Notes under the pieces: generated by a model | What the model was told of the DNA's origin: nothing | What the model saw: the letters and a program-made list of their open reading frames with translations, nothing else | Database searches by the model: none | Position numbers and translations under genes: made by a program | Source of the DNA: Marinobacterium litorale DSM 23545 | GTDB lineage: Bacteria > Pseudomonadota > Gammaproteobacteria > Pseudomonadales > Balneatricaceae | NCBI RefSeq assembly: GCF_000428985.1 | Contig: NZ_AUAZ01000005.1 | Span: forward strand, 62,001 to 126,000 | DNA length: 64,000 nt | Direction: 5' to 3' | Shown here: positions 10,245 through 19,427 of the stretch, in pieces | Position numbering within the stretch: the first letter of the stretch is position 1 | How the letters are laid out: every line of letters begins with the position of its first letter

Positions 10245-11048
10245 TCAACAGATACCGTGGTCGCGCAGAAACGCCCCTGTATGCGCGATCACCTGCTCGG
10301 TCTGCTCCAGGTGCGGTACATGCCCGCAATCCTCGATAAATACGGCACGGGCCTCCGGGCCAATCCCTGCACAGATATCCGCCACCTGTTCCGGCACACC
10401 ATATTCATCCCGATCCCCCTGCATCACCAGTGTGGGCGCTCGGATACCAGCCAACTGCGGCCGCAGGTCCAACGAGCTTTGGCATGACGGCCGCTGCCAG
10501 GTCTCGTGCCAGGCCCGGAAAAGCAGATCGGTGCGGTCCCCATGGTAGCGCGCCAGACGCTCCGGCAGATCGGTGGAGTGATAACTCTTTACCGCTGCCT
10601 CGATACCGGAGAGTGTCAGGTGATCCACATAGATATGGGCGGCCACGGAAATCACCGCCTTGACCTGCTCCTGGCAGTGGGCTGCGCCCATCAGTGCAAT
10701 GGAGGCACCATCGCTATGGCCAAACAGAACCACCTCTTCCAGCGCCAGCCGGTCCAGTAACCGGGGTAACCAGACCTGCCCCTCCTCGAGCAGATAGTCG
10801 TCCGGCCGGGGCAGCGTTATGGGCGTCGAACCGCCATAGCCCCGACGCTCGAACACCAGCACATCCAGCCCGGTGTGCTCCGCCAGCTGTTGGGGAAAGC
10901 GCTTCCACATCTCGATACAGCCCAACGCCTCATGCAGCAATACCAGCACCGGGCGGCCCTGTCCGGAGGGCTGTCGACCCCAGCGCAGCTGAAGGCGTAC
11001 GCCGCCATCCAGCGTCACCTGTTCCTCATGCCACTGGAGACTGCTCAT
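10245..11048 (-). CDS. Alpha/beta-fold hydrolase
   Basis: A 267-residue serine hydrolase. The nucleophile elbow GHSDGAS lies near residue 113, the oxyanion region reads LLHEALGC near 37, and late GDRDEYGVP and DCGHVPHLEQ segments supply the acid and the catalytic histidine. The substrate may be an ester or a thioester. Its start codon overlaps the stop of the upstream thioesterase gene by four bases (ATGA), so it is the last gene of a three-gene operon: ligase, thioesterase, hydrolase. It converges on the response regulator. Confidence 0.88.
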   Translation of the reverse strand: MSSLQWHEEQVTLDGGVRLQLRWGRQPSGQGRPVLVLLHEALGCIEMWKRFPQQLAEHTGLDVLVFERRGYGGSTPITLPRPDDYLLEEGQVWLPRLLDRLALEEVVLFGHSDGASIALMGAAHCQEQVKAVISVAAHIYVDHLTLSGIEAAVKSYHSTDLPERLARYHGDRTDLLFRAWHETWQRPSCQSSLDLRPQLAGIRAPTLVMQGDRDEYGVPEQVADICAGIGPEARAVFIEDCGHVPHLEQTEQVIAHTGAFLRDHGIC

Positions 11049-11464
11049 GAGCGCTCCGGGATCGAATAGGTCAGTGTTGCATGGGCCACCGGATCTTCTT
11101 CCCCGGCGGAGCTGACATAGACCTCCCCAACACCCAGCCGCTTGCCCACCTTGAGCATCTCGGCGCGGGCCAGCAGATCCGTATCCGGTCGAGGCCGGTT
11201 AAGAAAGTTGATATTGAGGTTGATGGTGACCGCCATCGGGACCGGCCCGATACGGCTGAGCAGCGCCACGTAAAGTGCAACGTCCGCAAGCGCCATCATG
11301 GTAGGGCCTGATACCGTGCCGCCGGGACGCAGATGATCATCGCCCACGGCCAGGCGCATCTCGGCCCAACCGTCACCCAGTGCTTCCAGCTGACCATATT
11401 GATCACCCTGGGGGAAATGCTCGCTCAGAAAGCGCTGCATCTCCTCAAAACTCATCACTTGCAT
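11045..11464 (-). CDS. PaaI-family hotdog thioesterase
   Basis: A 139-residue hotdog-fold protein with the PaaI signature: a glycine-rich segment (LRPGGTVSGPTMMALADVALY) around residues 48-68 and a later VTINLNINFLNRP strand. Such enzymes hydrolyse acyl-CoA thioesters, often phenylacetyl- or medium-chain types. The ORF extends further upstream, but the ATG at 11464 has an AGGAATACAG ribosome site and begins after the preceding ligase stop (11484), so I use it. It overlaps the downstream hydrolase by four bases. Expected role: release of acids or recycling of CoA from the ligase product. Confidence 0.87.
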   Translation of the reverse strand: MQVMSFEEMQRFLSEHFPQGDQYGQLEALGDGWAEMRLAVGDDHLRPGGTVSGPTMMALADVALYVALLSRIGPVPMAVTINLNINFLNRPRPDTDLLARAEMLKVGKRLGVGEVYVSSAGEEDPVAHATLTYSIPERS

Positions 11465-11483
11465 ACTGTATTCCTGTTTTTCT

Positions 11484-13130
11484 CTATCGATCAGCCTCTT
11501 CACGCGCCCTGTTGCGTAAAATAGACCGTTGAATTTTGCCACTGAGGGTTTTGGGCAGCGCCTGCACAAACTCGATTTCGGGGGGGCACGCCGGGGCGGA
11601 CAGGCGCTCGATCACCCGATCCTTAAGCTGCCCCGCCAGAACCTCGTCGGGGGTATAGCCGCTCTTTAGCACGACATAGGCCTTGATCACCGATCCGCAG
11701 GCACTGTCCGGTTTACCGGCGACACCCGACTCGGCAACGGCAGGATGTTCCAGCAGGACACTCTCGATGTCGGCAGGCCCCACCCGATAGGCGGCGGTTG
11801 TCACAATGTCGTTGTCACGTCCGACAAAGGCATAACTGCCATCACCCCGGCTGACCACCACATCCCCGGTCAGGTAATAGCGGCCGTACAGAGGATTCGC
11901 TTCCCGCCATGTATAACCCTGAAAAAAGAACAGCGGTGAGTTAACGACATCCACAGCCAGTTGCCCACACTCACCGGCAGCAACCTCCTCGTAATTTCCG
12001 TCCAGCGCCACCACCCGATGCCCCGGCATCGAATAGCCGATAGCTCCCGGCTGTACCGGATGGGACAGCGCGTGATGATTACAACAGGTCATCCCGGTCT
12101 CGGTCTGGCCATAATGATCCATCAGCGGACAGCCCATCCGGCGCCCCACCCAGCTGATCACTTCCGGGCTCAGCGACTCGCCGGCACTGCTGGCCACCCG
12201 CAGCCCCAGCGCCGGCTCGTCAGGCAGCAAGCGGTCATGAGCCATCAGCATTCGGTAGGCGGTGGGTGCGGCGGCAAAATTGGTGATGCCATACTCGCGA
12301 ATCATCCGGTAGGTCGTGTCTGGCGTAAAACTATGCTCGTTAAAATGGGTACAGGCGCCCAGCAGCAAAGGCCCGATCACCGCGTAATAGAGCCCATAGG
12401 CCCAGCCCGGATCCGCCGCATTCCAGAAGTGGTCATCCGGGCGGAGGTCAATGGCACAGGTCATATAGACATAGAAAGAGAGTAAAGCGCGCGCCGGTAC
12501 CTCAACCCCTTTCGATTTACTGACGGTGCCGGAGGTAAACATCTGCAGCATCGGCTCGTTGGCACCAATCAAGACCGGCTCAAACTGATCGGACTGAGAC
12601 GCCATGCTGGCAAAGTAGTCGATGTCGCGATGGCTATCAGCACCTTCGCCAGTCACGCGAACAATCGGCACCTTATCGCAGAGCTTATCAAGCTTGTGGC
12701 GGTTGGCATCATCGCTGACGACGAGCCGTGCGGATGCTTTTTCCAGACGGTATTCGAGTACGCGGGAACTAAACTCGGTAAAAAGCGGCTGGTAAACGGC
12801 ACCGATACGCAGGGTGCCGAGAATAACCACCAGCAGCTCCGGCGTTCTGGGCAGCAGCGCTGCGACCCGATCTCCCTTACCCACGCCCTGCTGCTTCAAC
12901 AGGTTGGCAAAGCGAGCGGACTCAGATTGCAGCTGGGCATAACTCCAGCGTTGCGGCGCTCGCTCAATACCCTGGTAAACCAAAGCGATGCGCTCGGGGT
13001 CACTGGCCCACTTATCACAGATCTCGGCACAGACGTTGATTCCCTGTGCCGGATCACTCTGCAATACTGTGCGCGTCAGTGATTCGACATCGAACTGATC
13101 GTAAAAAGACTGGTACGCCGGCTTGCTCAC
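11484..13130 (-). CDS. Acyl-CoA synthetase (acetyl-CoA-synthetase-like AMP-binding protein)
   Basis: A 548-residue ligase starting at a GTG (13130) with a GGGAGAG ribosome site; the longer frame to 13217 adds an unconserved tail. It resembles the acetyl/medium-chain ACS group: DHFWNAADPGWAYGLYY, DHYGQTETG, RYYLTGDVV and the C-terminal TLSGKIQRSILR lysine. The P-loop is unusual, reading TSGTVSKSKGV where most enzymes have TSGTTGxPKG. The substrate is probably a short or medium acid. It heads an operon with a thioesterase and an alpha/beta hydrolase. A palindrome lies 96 bases upstream. Confidence 0.9.
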   Translation of the reverse strand: MSKPAYQSFYDQFDVESLTRTVLQSDPAQGINVCAEICDKWASDPERIALVYQGIERAPQRWSYAQLQSESARFANLLKQQGVGKGDRVAALLPRTPELLVVILGTLRIGAVYQPLFTEFSSRVLEYRLEKASARLVVSDDANRHKLDKLCDKVPIVRVTGEGADSHRDIDYFASMASQSDQFEPVLIGANEPMLQMFTSGTVSKSKGVEVPARALLSFYVYMTCAIDLRPDDHFWNAADPGWAYGLYYAVIGPLLLGACTHFNEHSFTPDTTYRMIREYGITNFAAAPTAYRMLMAHDRLLPDEPALGLRVASSAGESLSPEVISWVGRRMGCPLMDHYGQTETGMTCCNHHALSHPVQPGAIGYSMPGHRVVALDGNYEEVAAGECGQLAVDVVNSPLFFFQGYTWREANPLYGRYYLTGDVVVSRGDGSYAFVGRDNDIVTTAAYRVGPADIESVLLEHPAVAESGVAGKPDSACGSVIKAYVVLKSGYTPDEVLAGQLKDRVIERLSAPACPPEIEFVQALPKTLSGKIQRSILRNRAREEADR

Positions 13131-13222
13131 GATTCTCTCCCTGTTGTTATCTTTATTATCGGAGCCGGGAAATCCCCCCGTAAAAACAAAAGGCAGCCCA
13201 ACAAACCGGCCACCCATACCAA

Positions 13223-13237
13223 TAGGGGTATACCCTA
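13223..13237. promoter_or_regulatory. Near-palindromic site upstream of the ACS-like operon
   Basis: The sequence TAGGGGTATACCCTA contains the perfect 10-base palindrome GGGTATACCC (13226-13235). It lies between the cytosine deaminase stop and the start of the ACS-like ligase, where a promoter for that operon is expected. It may be bound by a regulator such as the nearby FixJ-type protein, which is a guess. Confidence 0.4.
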
Positions 13238-13297
13238 ATATAAACCGACAGATTCAAGAGGTAAACCTAACCGGGCAGCCAAAACCCAGCGGCTGAG

Positions 13298-13870
13298 TTA
13301 TTGGTGAACGCCACTCACCCCCTGCCAGTCTTCCAGATCCAGCGCCGGCGACTCCCGGCGATAACGTGCATAGAGAGCTATTGCACCGCTATCCTCCAGG
13401 ATATCCACCTGCACACCGGCCTCGCGCAGCATCGCCTCGTTACCGGACGCATTGGTGATGTCGCCCACAACCACCCGTTTGAAGCCACGCATCCGAATCA
13501 GCGTTGCGCAGACATCACAGGGACTGAGCGAGGTGTACAGGGTGGTCTGACTGAAATCGATGCGCCCGGCATCCTGTATCGCCGAGGTTTCACCATGATT
13601 ATAGGGATGGCTCTCCTGAACCAGCGTGTTATGCCCCTTGCCCAGAATACGCCCGCTCGCGTTATCGACAATCACCGCGCCAATGGGGCATCCGCCCTCG
13701 TCGTAACTTTTCTGTGCCAGCAGCGCTGCGATACGCATAAAGTGGGTATCGGTCAGCGTCCGTATAAACCCTTCATCCATTAACACCGAAAGGCTACGGG
13801 TAGGCATATGCGCGATAGCATTAAGAACCGGTTCAGAAGCCCGAGTCTTTTGATCGAAGAGTGCGTTCAT
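13298..13870 (-). CDS. Cytosine deaminase, fungal (FCY1)-like
   Basis: A 190-residue zinc deaminase of the CDA superfamily. The zinc ligands are the histidine of NHGETSAI with its catalytic glutamate, and the two cysteines of SLSPCDVC. The stretch TTLYTSLSPCDVC and a C-terminal region with ESPALDLEDW closely recall yeast cytosine deaminase, so cytosine to uracil is the best guess; another small nucleobase or amine substrate is possible. The ORF opens 30 codons earlier at 13960, overlapping the upstream aas-like stop as TAATG, and that start could also be used by coupling. I prefer 13870, which matches family length and has an AAGGA site, though 12 bases away. Confidence 0.8.
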   Translation of the reverse strand: MNALFDQKTRASEPVLNAIAHMPTRSLSVLMDEGFIRTLTDTHFMRIAALLAQKSYDEGGCPIGAVIVDNASGRILGKGHNTLVQESHPYNHGETSAIQDAGRIDFSQTTLYTSLSPCDVCATLIRMRGFKRVVVGDITNASGNEAMLREAGVQVDILEDSGAIALYARYRRESPALDLEDWQGVSGVHQ

Positions 13871-13959
13871 TGGGTCTATGCATCCTTTCTCGATTGTTCT
13901 CTCTTGTGTATCGAACAGGGAGCGTATCAAGACACCGCTCCCCTCCGACCGCCTCACCA

Positions 13960-16900
13960 TTAAGCCGCGAGCTTTTTCAACCCGGCAAAGTCGATTTTGC
14001 CACTGTCCAGTTTGGGCAGCGCATCCACCGGAATAATCTCAGCGGGGATCATCAACGGGTTCACGCCCTGGGTGATCAACTGCTGGCGCAGGGCCTGTGG
14101 GTCAACCCTACCCGCCACCAACAGAACAATCCGCTCACCCTTTTTATCATCCTTGACGTTGGTCGCCGCAAACTCCATTTCAGCATCGCCGATCGCATCG
14201 CGTACAGCCTGCTCCACCGCGCCCAGGCTGACCATCTCACCGCCGATTTTGGCAAAACGGGAATAGCGATCAACGATAGTCAGAAAACCCTCTTTGTCCA
14301 GATGCCCCTTGTCGCCGGTTTTGTACCAGCGACGGCCATCGAGCTCGACGATGGCATCGGTGGTCTTTTCGGCATTATTGAGATAGCCGAGCATCACCTG
14401 CCCACCGGCGATCAGAATCAGGCCATCCTCATCCACTGGCAGGCTTTCCAGTGTATCGGGATCCACCACCCGGAAGCAGCTACCGGGCAACGGCATGCCC
14501 ACAGTGCCACGTTTCTGGCCCGGCTGAACCTTCCAGTTGGACCGGTCGATCCGGTCCGGCACGTTAACACTGGCCACCGGCGCGGTTTCGGTCGCGCCAT
14601 AGCCTTCGTAAATGGTTTTCTTGAACTTCAGCTCAAAGCTGTTACGAACATCATCAGTCAGTTTTTCAGCGCCTGCGACCACCACCCGCAGGGACTCGAG
14701 CATCATGGGCTGTACCTTGCGGTTACGGGTGTAAAGACGCAGAAAGGTGGCCGTTCCGCACAGGATTGTCCCTCTGTGGCATGTGATCGCCTTCGCCACA
14801 TTCAACGCATCCGTGGGGTCGGGATGACAGACTGCGGGAATCCCCTCCACCATGGGCAGCAGGCTGTTAACTGTCAGGCCGAAGGAGTGGAAAAGAGGCA
14901 GCGTCGCCATCATCACGTCGTCTCCCCGGGTATTGAGCACGTCGCTGATCTGCTTGATATTGCCCATCAGGTTACGGTGGGTCAGCACGACGCCCTTGGG
15001 CACGCCCTCACTGCCACTGGAGAACAGGATCTGGGCCGGGCTATCGCTGCTCACGCGCTTACCATTCAACCGATAGAGCACGGAAGCCGGCAGCAGCATG
15101 GCACCAAGCAGGTGGCGGAGCAGCGCCAGCTCGCCGACACCGGCTTTCACCTCTTCCAGATAAACGATACGAGTACCGGCCAGCAGCTGATCCAGTTCAA
15201 TCCCCCGCCCCTGCAATTTGTTCGCAAACCGTTTGGATGTGTACACAGTCTTGATCTGCGCTGAGTGGATCGCACCCTGAACCGCCTCGATACCGGCGGT
15301 AAAGTTCAGGTTCACGGCTGTTTGGCCGTTCAGCATCACCGCCAGATTCGCCATAACACCGCCGGCGCTAGAAGGCAGCAACAGGCCCAGATTCGGCTCC
15401 TGTTTATGGGGGCTGATACGTCGCATCGCGTTGGCGATGACGGTAGTACCCGCAATCACCCGAGCATTGCTGTATGTGCCACCTACGGAATCAATCAGAC
15501 TCTCTGCGCGCAGGTTTTGCTTGGCCTGTTTCAGCCAGGCCAGCGGCAAAGGATCAAGCTGTTCGGTATAGCCTTCCCAGGCACTGATCGAGAGTTCGAA
15601 CACCTTCTGCTTTAACAGCTGTACCGGTGTGGTGATCGGTAGCGGCTCTCCAAAGGCAACAATCACCCCGCGCTTGGATCCGGTAACGCTATTCTCACGC
15701 AATTTATCACTGTGGGAGCGAGACAAACGGCTGCCCCAAAGGCCACGCAGGTAGAACGGTAGAATAACGGCTTCTTCATTACCGAGGCCCTCCACCGCAC
15801 GTTCATAACCGGCGCGGAACTCACCGAGATGACCGGTACGGCTGATCGCCCCTTCCGGGAAAAGGCAAACCACCTCGCCGTTTTTCAGGCACTCCTGAAC
15901 ACGGACCAGCGCCTCACGGCTGTTCCCGGCACTGATCGGAATCGCGCCAAAGAACTTCAGCAGCGGCTTGAGATACCAGGTCTCGTAAATACTGCGCAGC
16001 ATCACGAAGCGAACCGGACGCGGGCAGGCAATCTGAACCATGGCCCAGTCGATCCAACTGATGTGGTTACCCAGCATCAAAACACCACCCTCTTTAGGCA
16101 GATTATCCAACCCGGCCACAGACACCCGGTAACGACGCTTCAGAATCAGCCCAACCACAATGCGCGCCAGCGACTGGGGCAACTGGGAGATGGTATACAA
16201 AGCACCGACAATCGCCGTCACTGCCAACAGGTAGATCAAGCCCTGGCTATTCAGCCCCAGACGTGCGAAAAGTACCGTCAGGACCAGGAAGCCGAGCATA
16301 GCGAGGTTCTGAATCCAGTTATTACCGGCCAGCACGGTACCCAGACGCTCAGGGCCGGCAGAGTATTGAATCAGCGCATTCAGCGGTACGATGAAAAAGC
16401 CGCCACTGATACCCAGTACCAGAAAGAGTGCAGCGATAGCATAGGCAGTGTTCAACTGCGGCAGCAGCAACAGACTGGCAGCGATACCCAGCGCACCCAC
16501 CGGCACCAGACCCAGTTCGATATGGCGCGGCGACAGACGCCCAGCCAACAATGACCCGATCACAATACCGATGCCGCTAACGGCCAGCAGACCTTGGATC
16601 ACAACCGTATTGGTCTCTTGAAGCACCTCCTTGGCGAAGGCCGGGAAGGCCGCCAGAATCACCTGAGACACCGCCCAGAATGTCGCCAGCCCCACGATGG
16701 AGAGCCAGATGGAGCGACGTTCACGAATCTGCGCAACGTTTGAACGCAGGTAACGACCGGACAGGTACGCCCGCATTTCAAAACGCTTATCGCCATCACC
16801 GGGGCTGTGCTCCGGCAGACGCGCACAGATCAACCACTCGACAACAGAAAGACCCACCAGAATAAAGCCCAGTGGAGCTATTGCCTGCATGATCTCGGCG

Positions 16901-17418
16901 GTGGTCTCAAACCGGGTCAGGTAGAAATGCTCAAAGAGTGCCGAGAATACGAAAGTGCCGCTCAGGATCGAGACAATGGTCACCGCCTGCACCAGTCCAT
17001 TCCCGGCAGCCAGACGTTCATCGGACAGCGCCTCACGCAAGTAACCATACTTGGCCGGTGAGTAGATGGCGCTCTGAATCGACAGCAGCAGAGTCAGTGC
17101 GAAGGCTACCCAGAACCAACCCGCCAGATAGCTCAGCGTAATCATTGCCGTCCCGAATACCGCGCCTAATGCCCCGTAGCGCAGCACCCGGGTCTTGGAG
17201 AAACGGTCGGCCAAAAAGCCGGAGGGAGAGAAAAGCAGAATGAACGGCAGCAGGATCAGGCCGTTAATCAGTGCAGTCAACATCACCTGCAGTTCGCCAT
17301 CCCAGGTTTTAAAGATCGTATTCTGGATAACGATCTTGTGACCGAGATCGACAAAGGCGTTGATAAAAACCACCAGGATGTAGGGAAGAAATCCCCTGAT
17401 TCTAAAAAGCTGGTTCAT
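13960..17418 (-). CDS. aas: LplT-Aas fusion: lysophospholipid transporter / acyltransferase / acyl-ACP synthetase
   Basis: A 1152-residue inner-membrane protein joining three activities. Residues 1 to about 410 form an MFS carrier of the LplT type (KYGYLREALSDERLAAGN). A PlsC acyltransferase follows at about 425-620, with the HX4D motif in GNHISWIDW and an FPEGAISRTG motif. The rest is an AMP-forming ligase with SSGSEGVPKGV, YGATETAPV, YKTGDKGH and the late lysine in DSGKIDF. In E. coli LplT and Aas are separate adjacent proteins that flip and re-acylate lysophosphatidylethanolamine; this fusion should do both. It is divergent from an HTH regulator over a region with nested inverted repeats. 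Confidence 0.93.
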   Translation of the reverse strand: MNQLFRIRGFLPYILVVFINAFVDLGHKIVIQNTIFKTWDGELQVMLTALINGLILLPFILLFSPSGFLADRFSKTRVLRYGALGAVFGTAMITLSYLAGWFWVAFALTLLLSIQSAIYSPAKYGYLREALSDERLAAGNGLVQAVTIVSILSGTFVFSALFEHFYLTRFETTAEIMQAIAPLGFILVGLSVVEWLICARLPEHSPGDGDKRFEMRAYLSGRYLRSNVAQIRERRSIWLSIVGLATFWAVSQVILAAFPAFAKEVLQETNTVVIQGLLAVSGIGIVIGSLLAGRLSPRHIELGLVPVGALGIAASLLLLPQLNTAYAIAALFLVLGISGGFFIVPLNALIQYSAGPERLGTVLAGNNWIQNLAMLGFLVLTVLFARLGLNSQGLIYLLAVTAIVGALYTISQLPQSLARIVVGLILKRRYRVSVAGLDNLPKEGGVLMLGNHISWIDWAMVQIACPRPVRFVMLRSIYETWYLKPLLKFFGAIPISAGNSREALVRVQECLKNGEVVCLFPEGAISRTGHLGEFRAGYERAVEGLGNEEAVILPFYLRGLWGSRLSRSHSDKLRENSVTGSKRGVIVAFGEPLPITTPVQLLKQKVFELSISAWEGYTEQLDPLPLAWLKQAKQNLRAESLIDSVGGTYSNARVIAGTTVIANAMRRISPHKQEPNLGLLLPSSAGGVMANLAVMLNGQTAVNLNFTAGIEAVQGAIHSAQIKTVYTSKRFANKLQGRGIELDQLLAGTRIVYLEEVKAGVGELALLRHLLGAMLLPASVLYRLNGKRVSSDSPAQILFSSGSEGVPKGVVLTHRNLMGNIKQISDVLNTRGDDVMMATLPLFHSFGLTVNSLLPMVEGIPAVCHPDPTDALNVAKAITCHRGTILCGTATFLRLYTRNRKVQPMMLESLRVVVAGAEKLTDDVRNSFELKFKKTIYEGYGATETAPVASVNVPDRIDRSNWKVQPGQKRGTVGMPLPGSCFRVVDPDTLESLPVDEDGLILIAGGQVMLGYLNNAEKTTDAIVELDGRRWYKTGDKGHLDKEGFLTIVDRYSRFAKIGGEMVSLGAVEQAVRDAIGDAEMEFAATNVKDDKKGERIVLLVAGRVDPQALRQQLITQGVNPLMIPAEIIPVDALPKLDSGKIDFAGLKKLAA

Positions 17419-17426
17419 GGCCGGTT

Positions 17427-17470
17427 CCGTTGTTGAGCGTTATTGAAGTTGCTCAACCTTTGCGCAACGG
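17427..17470. promoter_or_regulatory. Nested inverted repeats between the aas fusion and the HTH regulator
   Basis: The outer arms are CCGTTG (17427-17432) and CAACGG (17465-17470). The inner arms are TTGAGC (17433-17438) and GCTCAA (17451-17456). They lie just upstream of the aas-like start (17418) on one side and about 110 bases before the HTH regulator start on the other. The likely use is as an operator for that regulator or another dimeric protein. Confidence 0.45.
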
Positions 17471-17582
17471 AACATCAGGCACAACCAAAATGAAAAATGT
17501 CGCGCCATATCAGCCAAAGAGTATTAATATACGACACCTCTTATGCCAACTCGCCTTTCACACAGTTGCGGAGTACGCGCTC

Positions 17583-18314
17583 ATGGCTCGCCAGACTCAA
17601 GCATTGATCAGCACTCTCAAGCAATCTCTTAAGGCCGCAGGTAAAACGTATGCCGATGTGGCCGCGGTACTCGAGCTCTCGGAAGCCAGCGTCAAGCGCC
17701 TGTTTTCAACTCAACAGATGTCACTGGACCGGCTCGATGCGATCTGTCAGTTGATCGGCATGGAGATCTCGGATCTGGTCAAACAGATGGAGGAACATGC
17801 GGGCCGGATTGAGCGGCTCAACGTTGAACAGGAACGGGAGATCGCCAACGATCTGACTTTACTGTTGATTACCGTGTGCGTGCTCAACCGCTGGACACTG
17901 GAAGAGATCCTTCATGTCCATGGCCTTGATGAACACACCTGTATTCAGAAACTGGCGCGACTGGATAAGCTGCAGATTATCGATCTGCTGCCCAAAAACC
18001 GCATCAAGCTGAAAGTGGCTGCCAACTTCAACTGGATCGAAAATGGGCCGATTCAGCAGTTTTTCCAACAGCGGATCGCCGCCGAATACTTCAACAGCTG
18101 TTTTCAGAGCGACGATGAACAGCTAATCGTGCTCAACGGAATGTTATCCAAATCATCCAACCAAGCGTTTCAGCGCCGGATGCAGCGCCTGGCTCGGGAG
18201 TTCGAGGAGTTTAACCGGGAGGATGTTGCTCAGCCGTTCGAGCAACGCCACGGCACCACCGTGATTATCGCCATGCGCGGCTGGCGATACGGTCTGTTTA
18301 AAGATCTGTCCTGA
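17583..18314 (+). CDS. Helix-turn-helix (XRE/Cro-C1-like) transcriptional regulator
   Basis: A 243-residue regulator with an N-terminal HTH (about residues 5-70: TYADVAAVLELSEASVKRLF, then MSLDRLDAICQLIGM) and a longer C-terminal domain of unknown function. The ATG at 17583 has a GGAG site nine bases upstream; the longer frame from 17430 would run through the shared promoter with the aas fusion and is disfavoured. It is divergently placed from aas, so it may control it. The C-terminal part probably senses a ligand or mediates oligomerisation, but no named domain is visible. Confidence 0.82.
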   Translation: MARQTQALISTLKQSLKAAGKTYADVAAVLELSEASVKRLFSTQQMSLDRLDAICQLIGMEISDLVKQMEEHAGRIERLNVEQEREIANDLTLLLITVCVLNRWTLEEILHVHGLDEHTCIQKLARLDKLQIIDLLPKNRIKLKVAANFNWIENGPIQQFFQQRIAAEYFNSCFQSDDEQLIVLNGMLSKSSNQAFQRRMQRLAREFEEFNREDVAQPFEQRHGTTVIIAMRGWRYGLFKDLS

Positions 18315-18323
18315 TTCCAACAA

Positions 18324-18860
18324 TCAGGAGGCAGCTGCCAGCAGCGCGTCCCGCGCCTCGGTAATACGCACAAACTGCTCCTGAGTGCCACCGGTATCCG
18401 GGTGGGCTTTCTGAGCGAGCCTGCGATAGGCGGTTTTGATCTCTTTGGCTTTTAAGTGCCCTTCCACCGGGAGCTTTAACAGCTCGCGGTGTTTGCGCTC
18501 GGAGTACTGTTCAAAGGGTGAGGGCTGAGCCATACGACGTTCGTTAAACCGCGCAAAGGCTTCTGCGGCTCGCCGCTGTGCCTCGCGGCGCAGTTTGATC
18601 GACTCCTGTCGCAGCACTACCTGGTCCGCCTGCCAGCGTTGGCGGGACATCACCATACAGGCGGCGAAATGGATGCGTCCGGAGTGTTCAAGCTCATCCA
18701 GGCTGATAGGCCCCACCATATCGTAAGGTTCATCCAGCCAGGCGTTACGGCCACTATCCGTGGTTTCCACGCAGCCGATGGTCACCGTATCCACAGCGCC
18801 CATCTCGCCGTTCCAGATCACCCAGTATTCCTCGTCGGTCGCCGCCCCGATTCCGCTCAT
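18324..18860 (-). CDS. J-domain (DnaJ-like) protein
   Basis: A 178-residue protein with a C-terminal J domain (about residues 125-178) containing the HPD motif in LAQKAHPDTGGTQEQF, which stimulates DnaK-type ATPases. The N-terminal half has no zinc-finger or G/F region and is not a domain I recognise; it has several acidic and aromatic residues. C-terminal J placement is typical of specialised co-chaperones. An AGGGCAGAG site precedes the ATG. It converges on the HTH gene. The 18861-19046 stretch that follows upstream contains no gene I can support. Confidence 0.85.
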   Translation of the reverse strand: MSGIGAATDEEYWVIWNGEMGAVDTVTIGCVETTDSGRNAWLDEPYDMVGPISLDELEHSGRIHFAACMVMSRQRWQADQVVLRQESIKLRREAQRRAAEAFARFNERRMAQPSPFEQYSERKHRELLKLPVEGHLKAKEIKTAYRRLAQKAHPDTGGTQEQFVRITEARDALLAAAS

Positions 18861-19046
18861 ACTCTGCCCTGTGTCGGATTTTGTTGGAGTTCAAAAAGCT
18901 AATAAAACCTGCTGCAAGATGCACGCCAGCAAGATCTACACCGGTAAAGAAGACGGCGTTTACACCTCCGTCAATACCAGCTGACTGCGTGGATATACCC
19001 CCGCTGCAGGCAAGGCAATCATGGGTGGGCTCGGCCGCTACGGCGA

Positions 19047-19427
19047 CTATTGGTTATCCAGCAATACCTGGATCCTATCCACAAAGAGCTCCGCTTGGCC
19101 AACAGCCCAAGCGGCTTGCTCTTCACTGACGAAGTCACCTCTGTAGTCCGCGATAAGCCGAATCTCTTCCGCTCGGTTCAGCGCCCGACCCTGCTCTACT
19201 GGGACATAGCCGGTTTTTACTAACTGAAGGCTGAACGCTGAAATCAAACCGTTATGAGACCTGACCGCTTCCGGTCGGGTATCAGGACACATTGAGAGAA
19301 GTGCGGCTCTAGCTGCATCGAACATGGCGTAATAAGCACGGTTACAGGCCCCATCAAGATCGCCGGCGTCGAGCAATAACCTGGCTGACTCGGAAGCTCG
19401 CAAAGCCTTAACCATCAGATTTTTCAC
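19047..19427 (-). CDS. HEPN-domain protein of a HEPN/MNT toxin-antitoxin pair
   Basis: A 126-residue all-helical HEPN protein (PF05168-like), shown by SARLLLDAGDLDGACNRAYYAMFDAARAAL early and LNRAEEIRLIADY later. The start used is GTG at 19427, which overlaps the stop of the nucleotidyltransferase gene as GTGA; an ATG at 19415 is the alternative. Many HEPN partners are RNases with an Rx4-6H motif. Here I see no clear RxxxxH at the usual late position, only RSHNGLI mid-protein, so catalytic activity is uncertain. Together with the upstream MNT gene it forms a likely type VII-like toxin-antitoxin module. Confidence 0.83.
   Translation of the reverse strand: MKNLMVKALRASESARLLLDAGDLDGACNRAYYAMFDAARAALLSMCPDTRPEAVRSHNGLISAFSLQLVKTGYVPVEQGRALNRAEEIRLIADYRGDFVSEEQAAWAVGQAELFVDRIQVLLDNQ

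Noticed and set aside
13861-15264. 467-codon open frame on the plus strand
   Set aside because: It is antisense to the aas fusion, whose motifs are all conserved. No domain is seen in it; long shadow frames are common in GC-rich genes.
18905-18984. Short frame on the plus strand near the DnaJ gene
   Set aside because: Too short, without a good ribosome site or family match.
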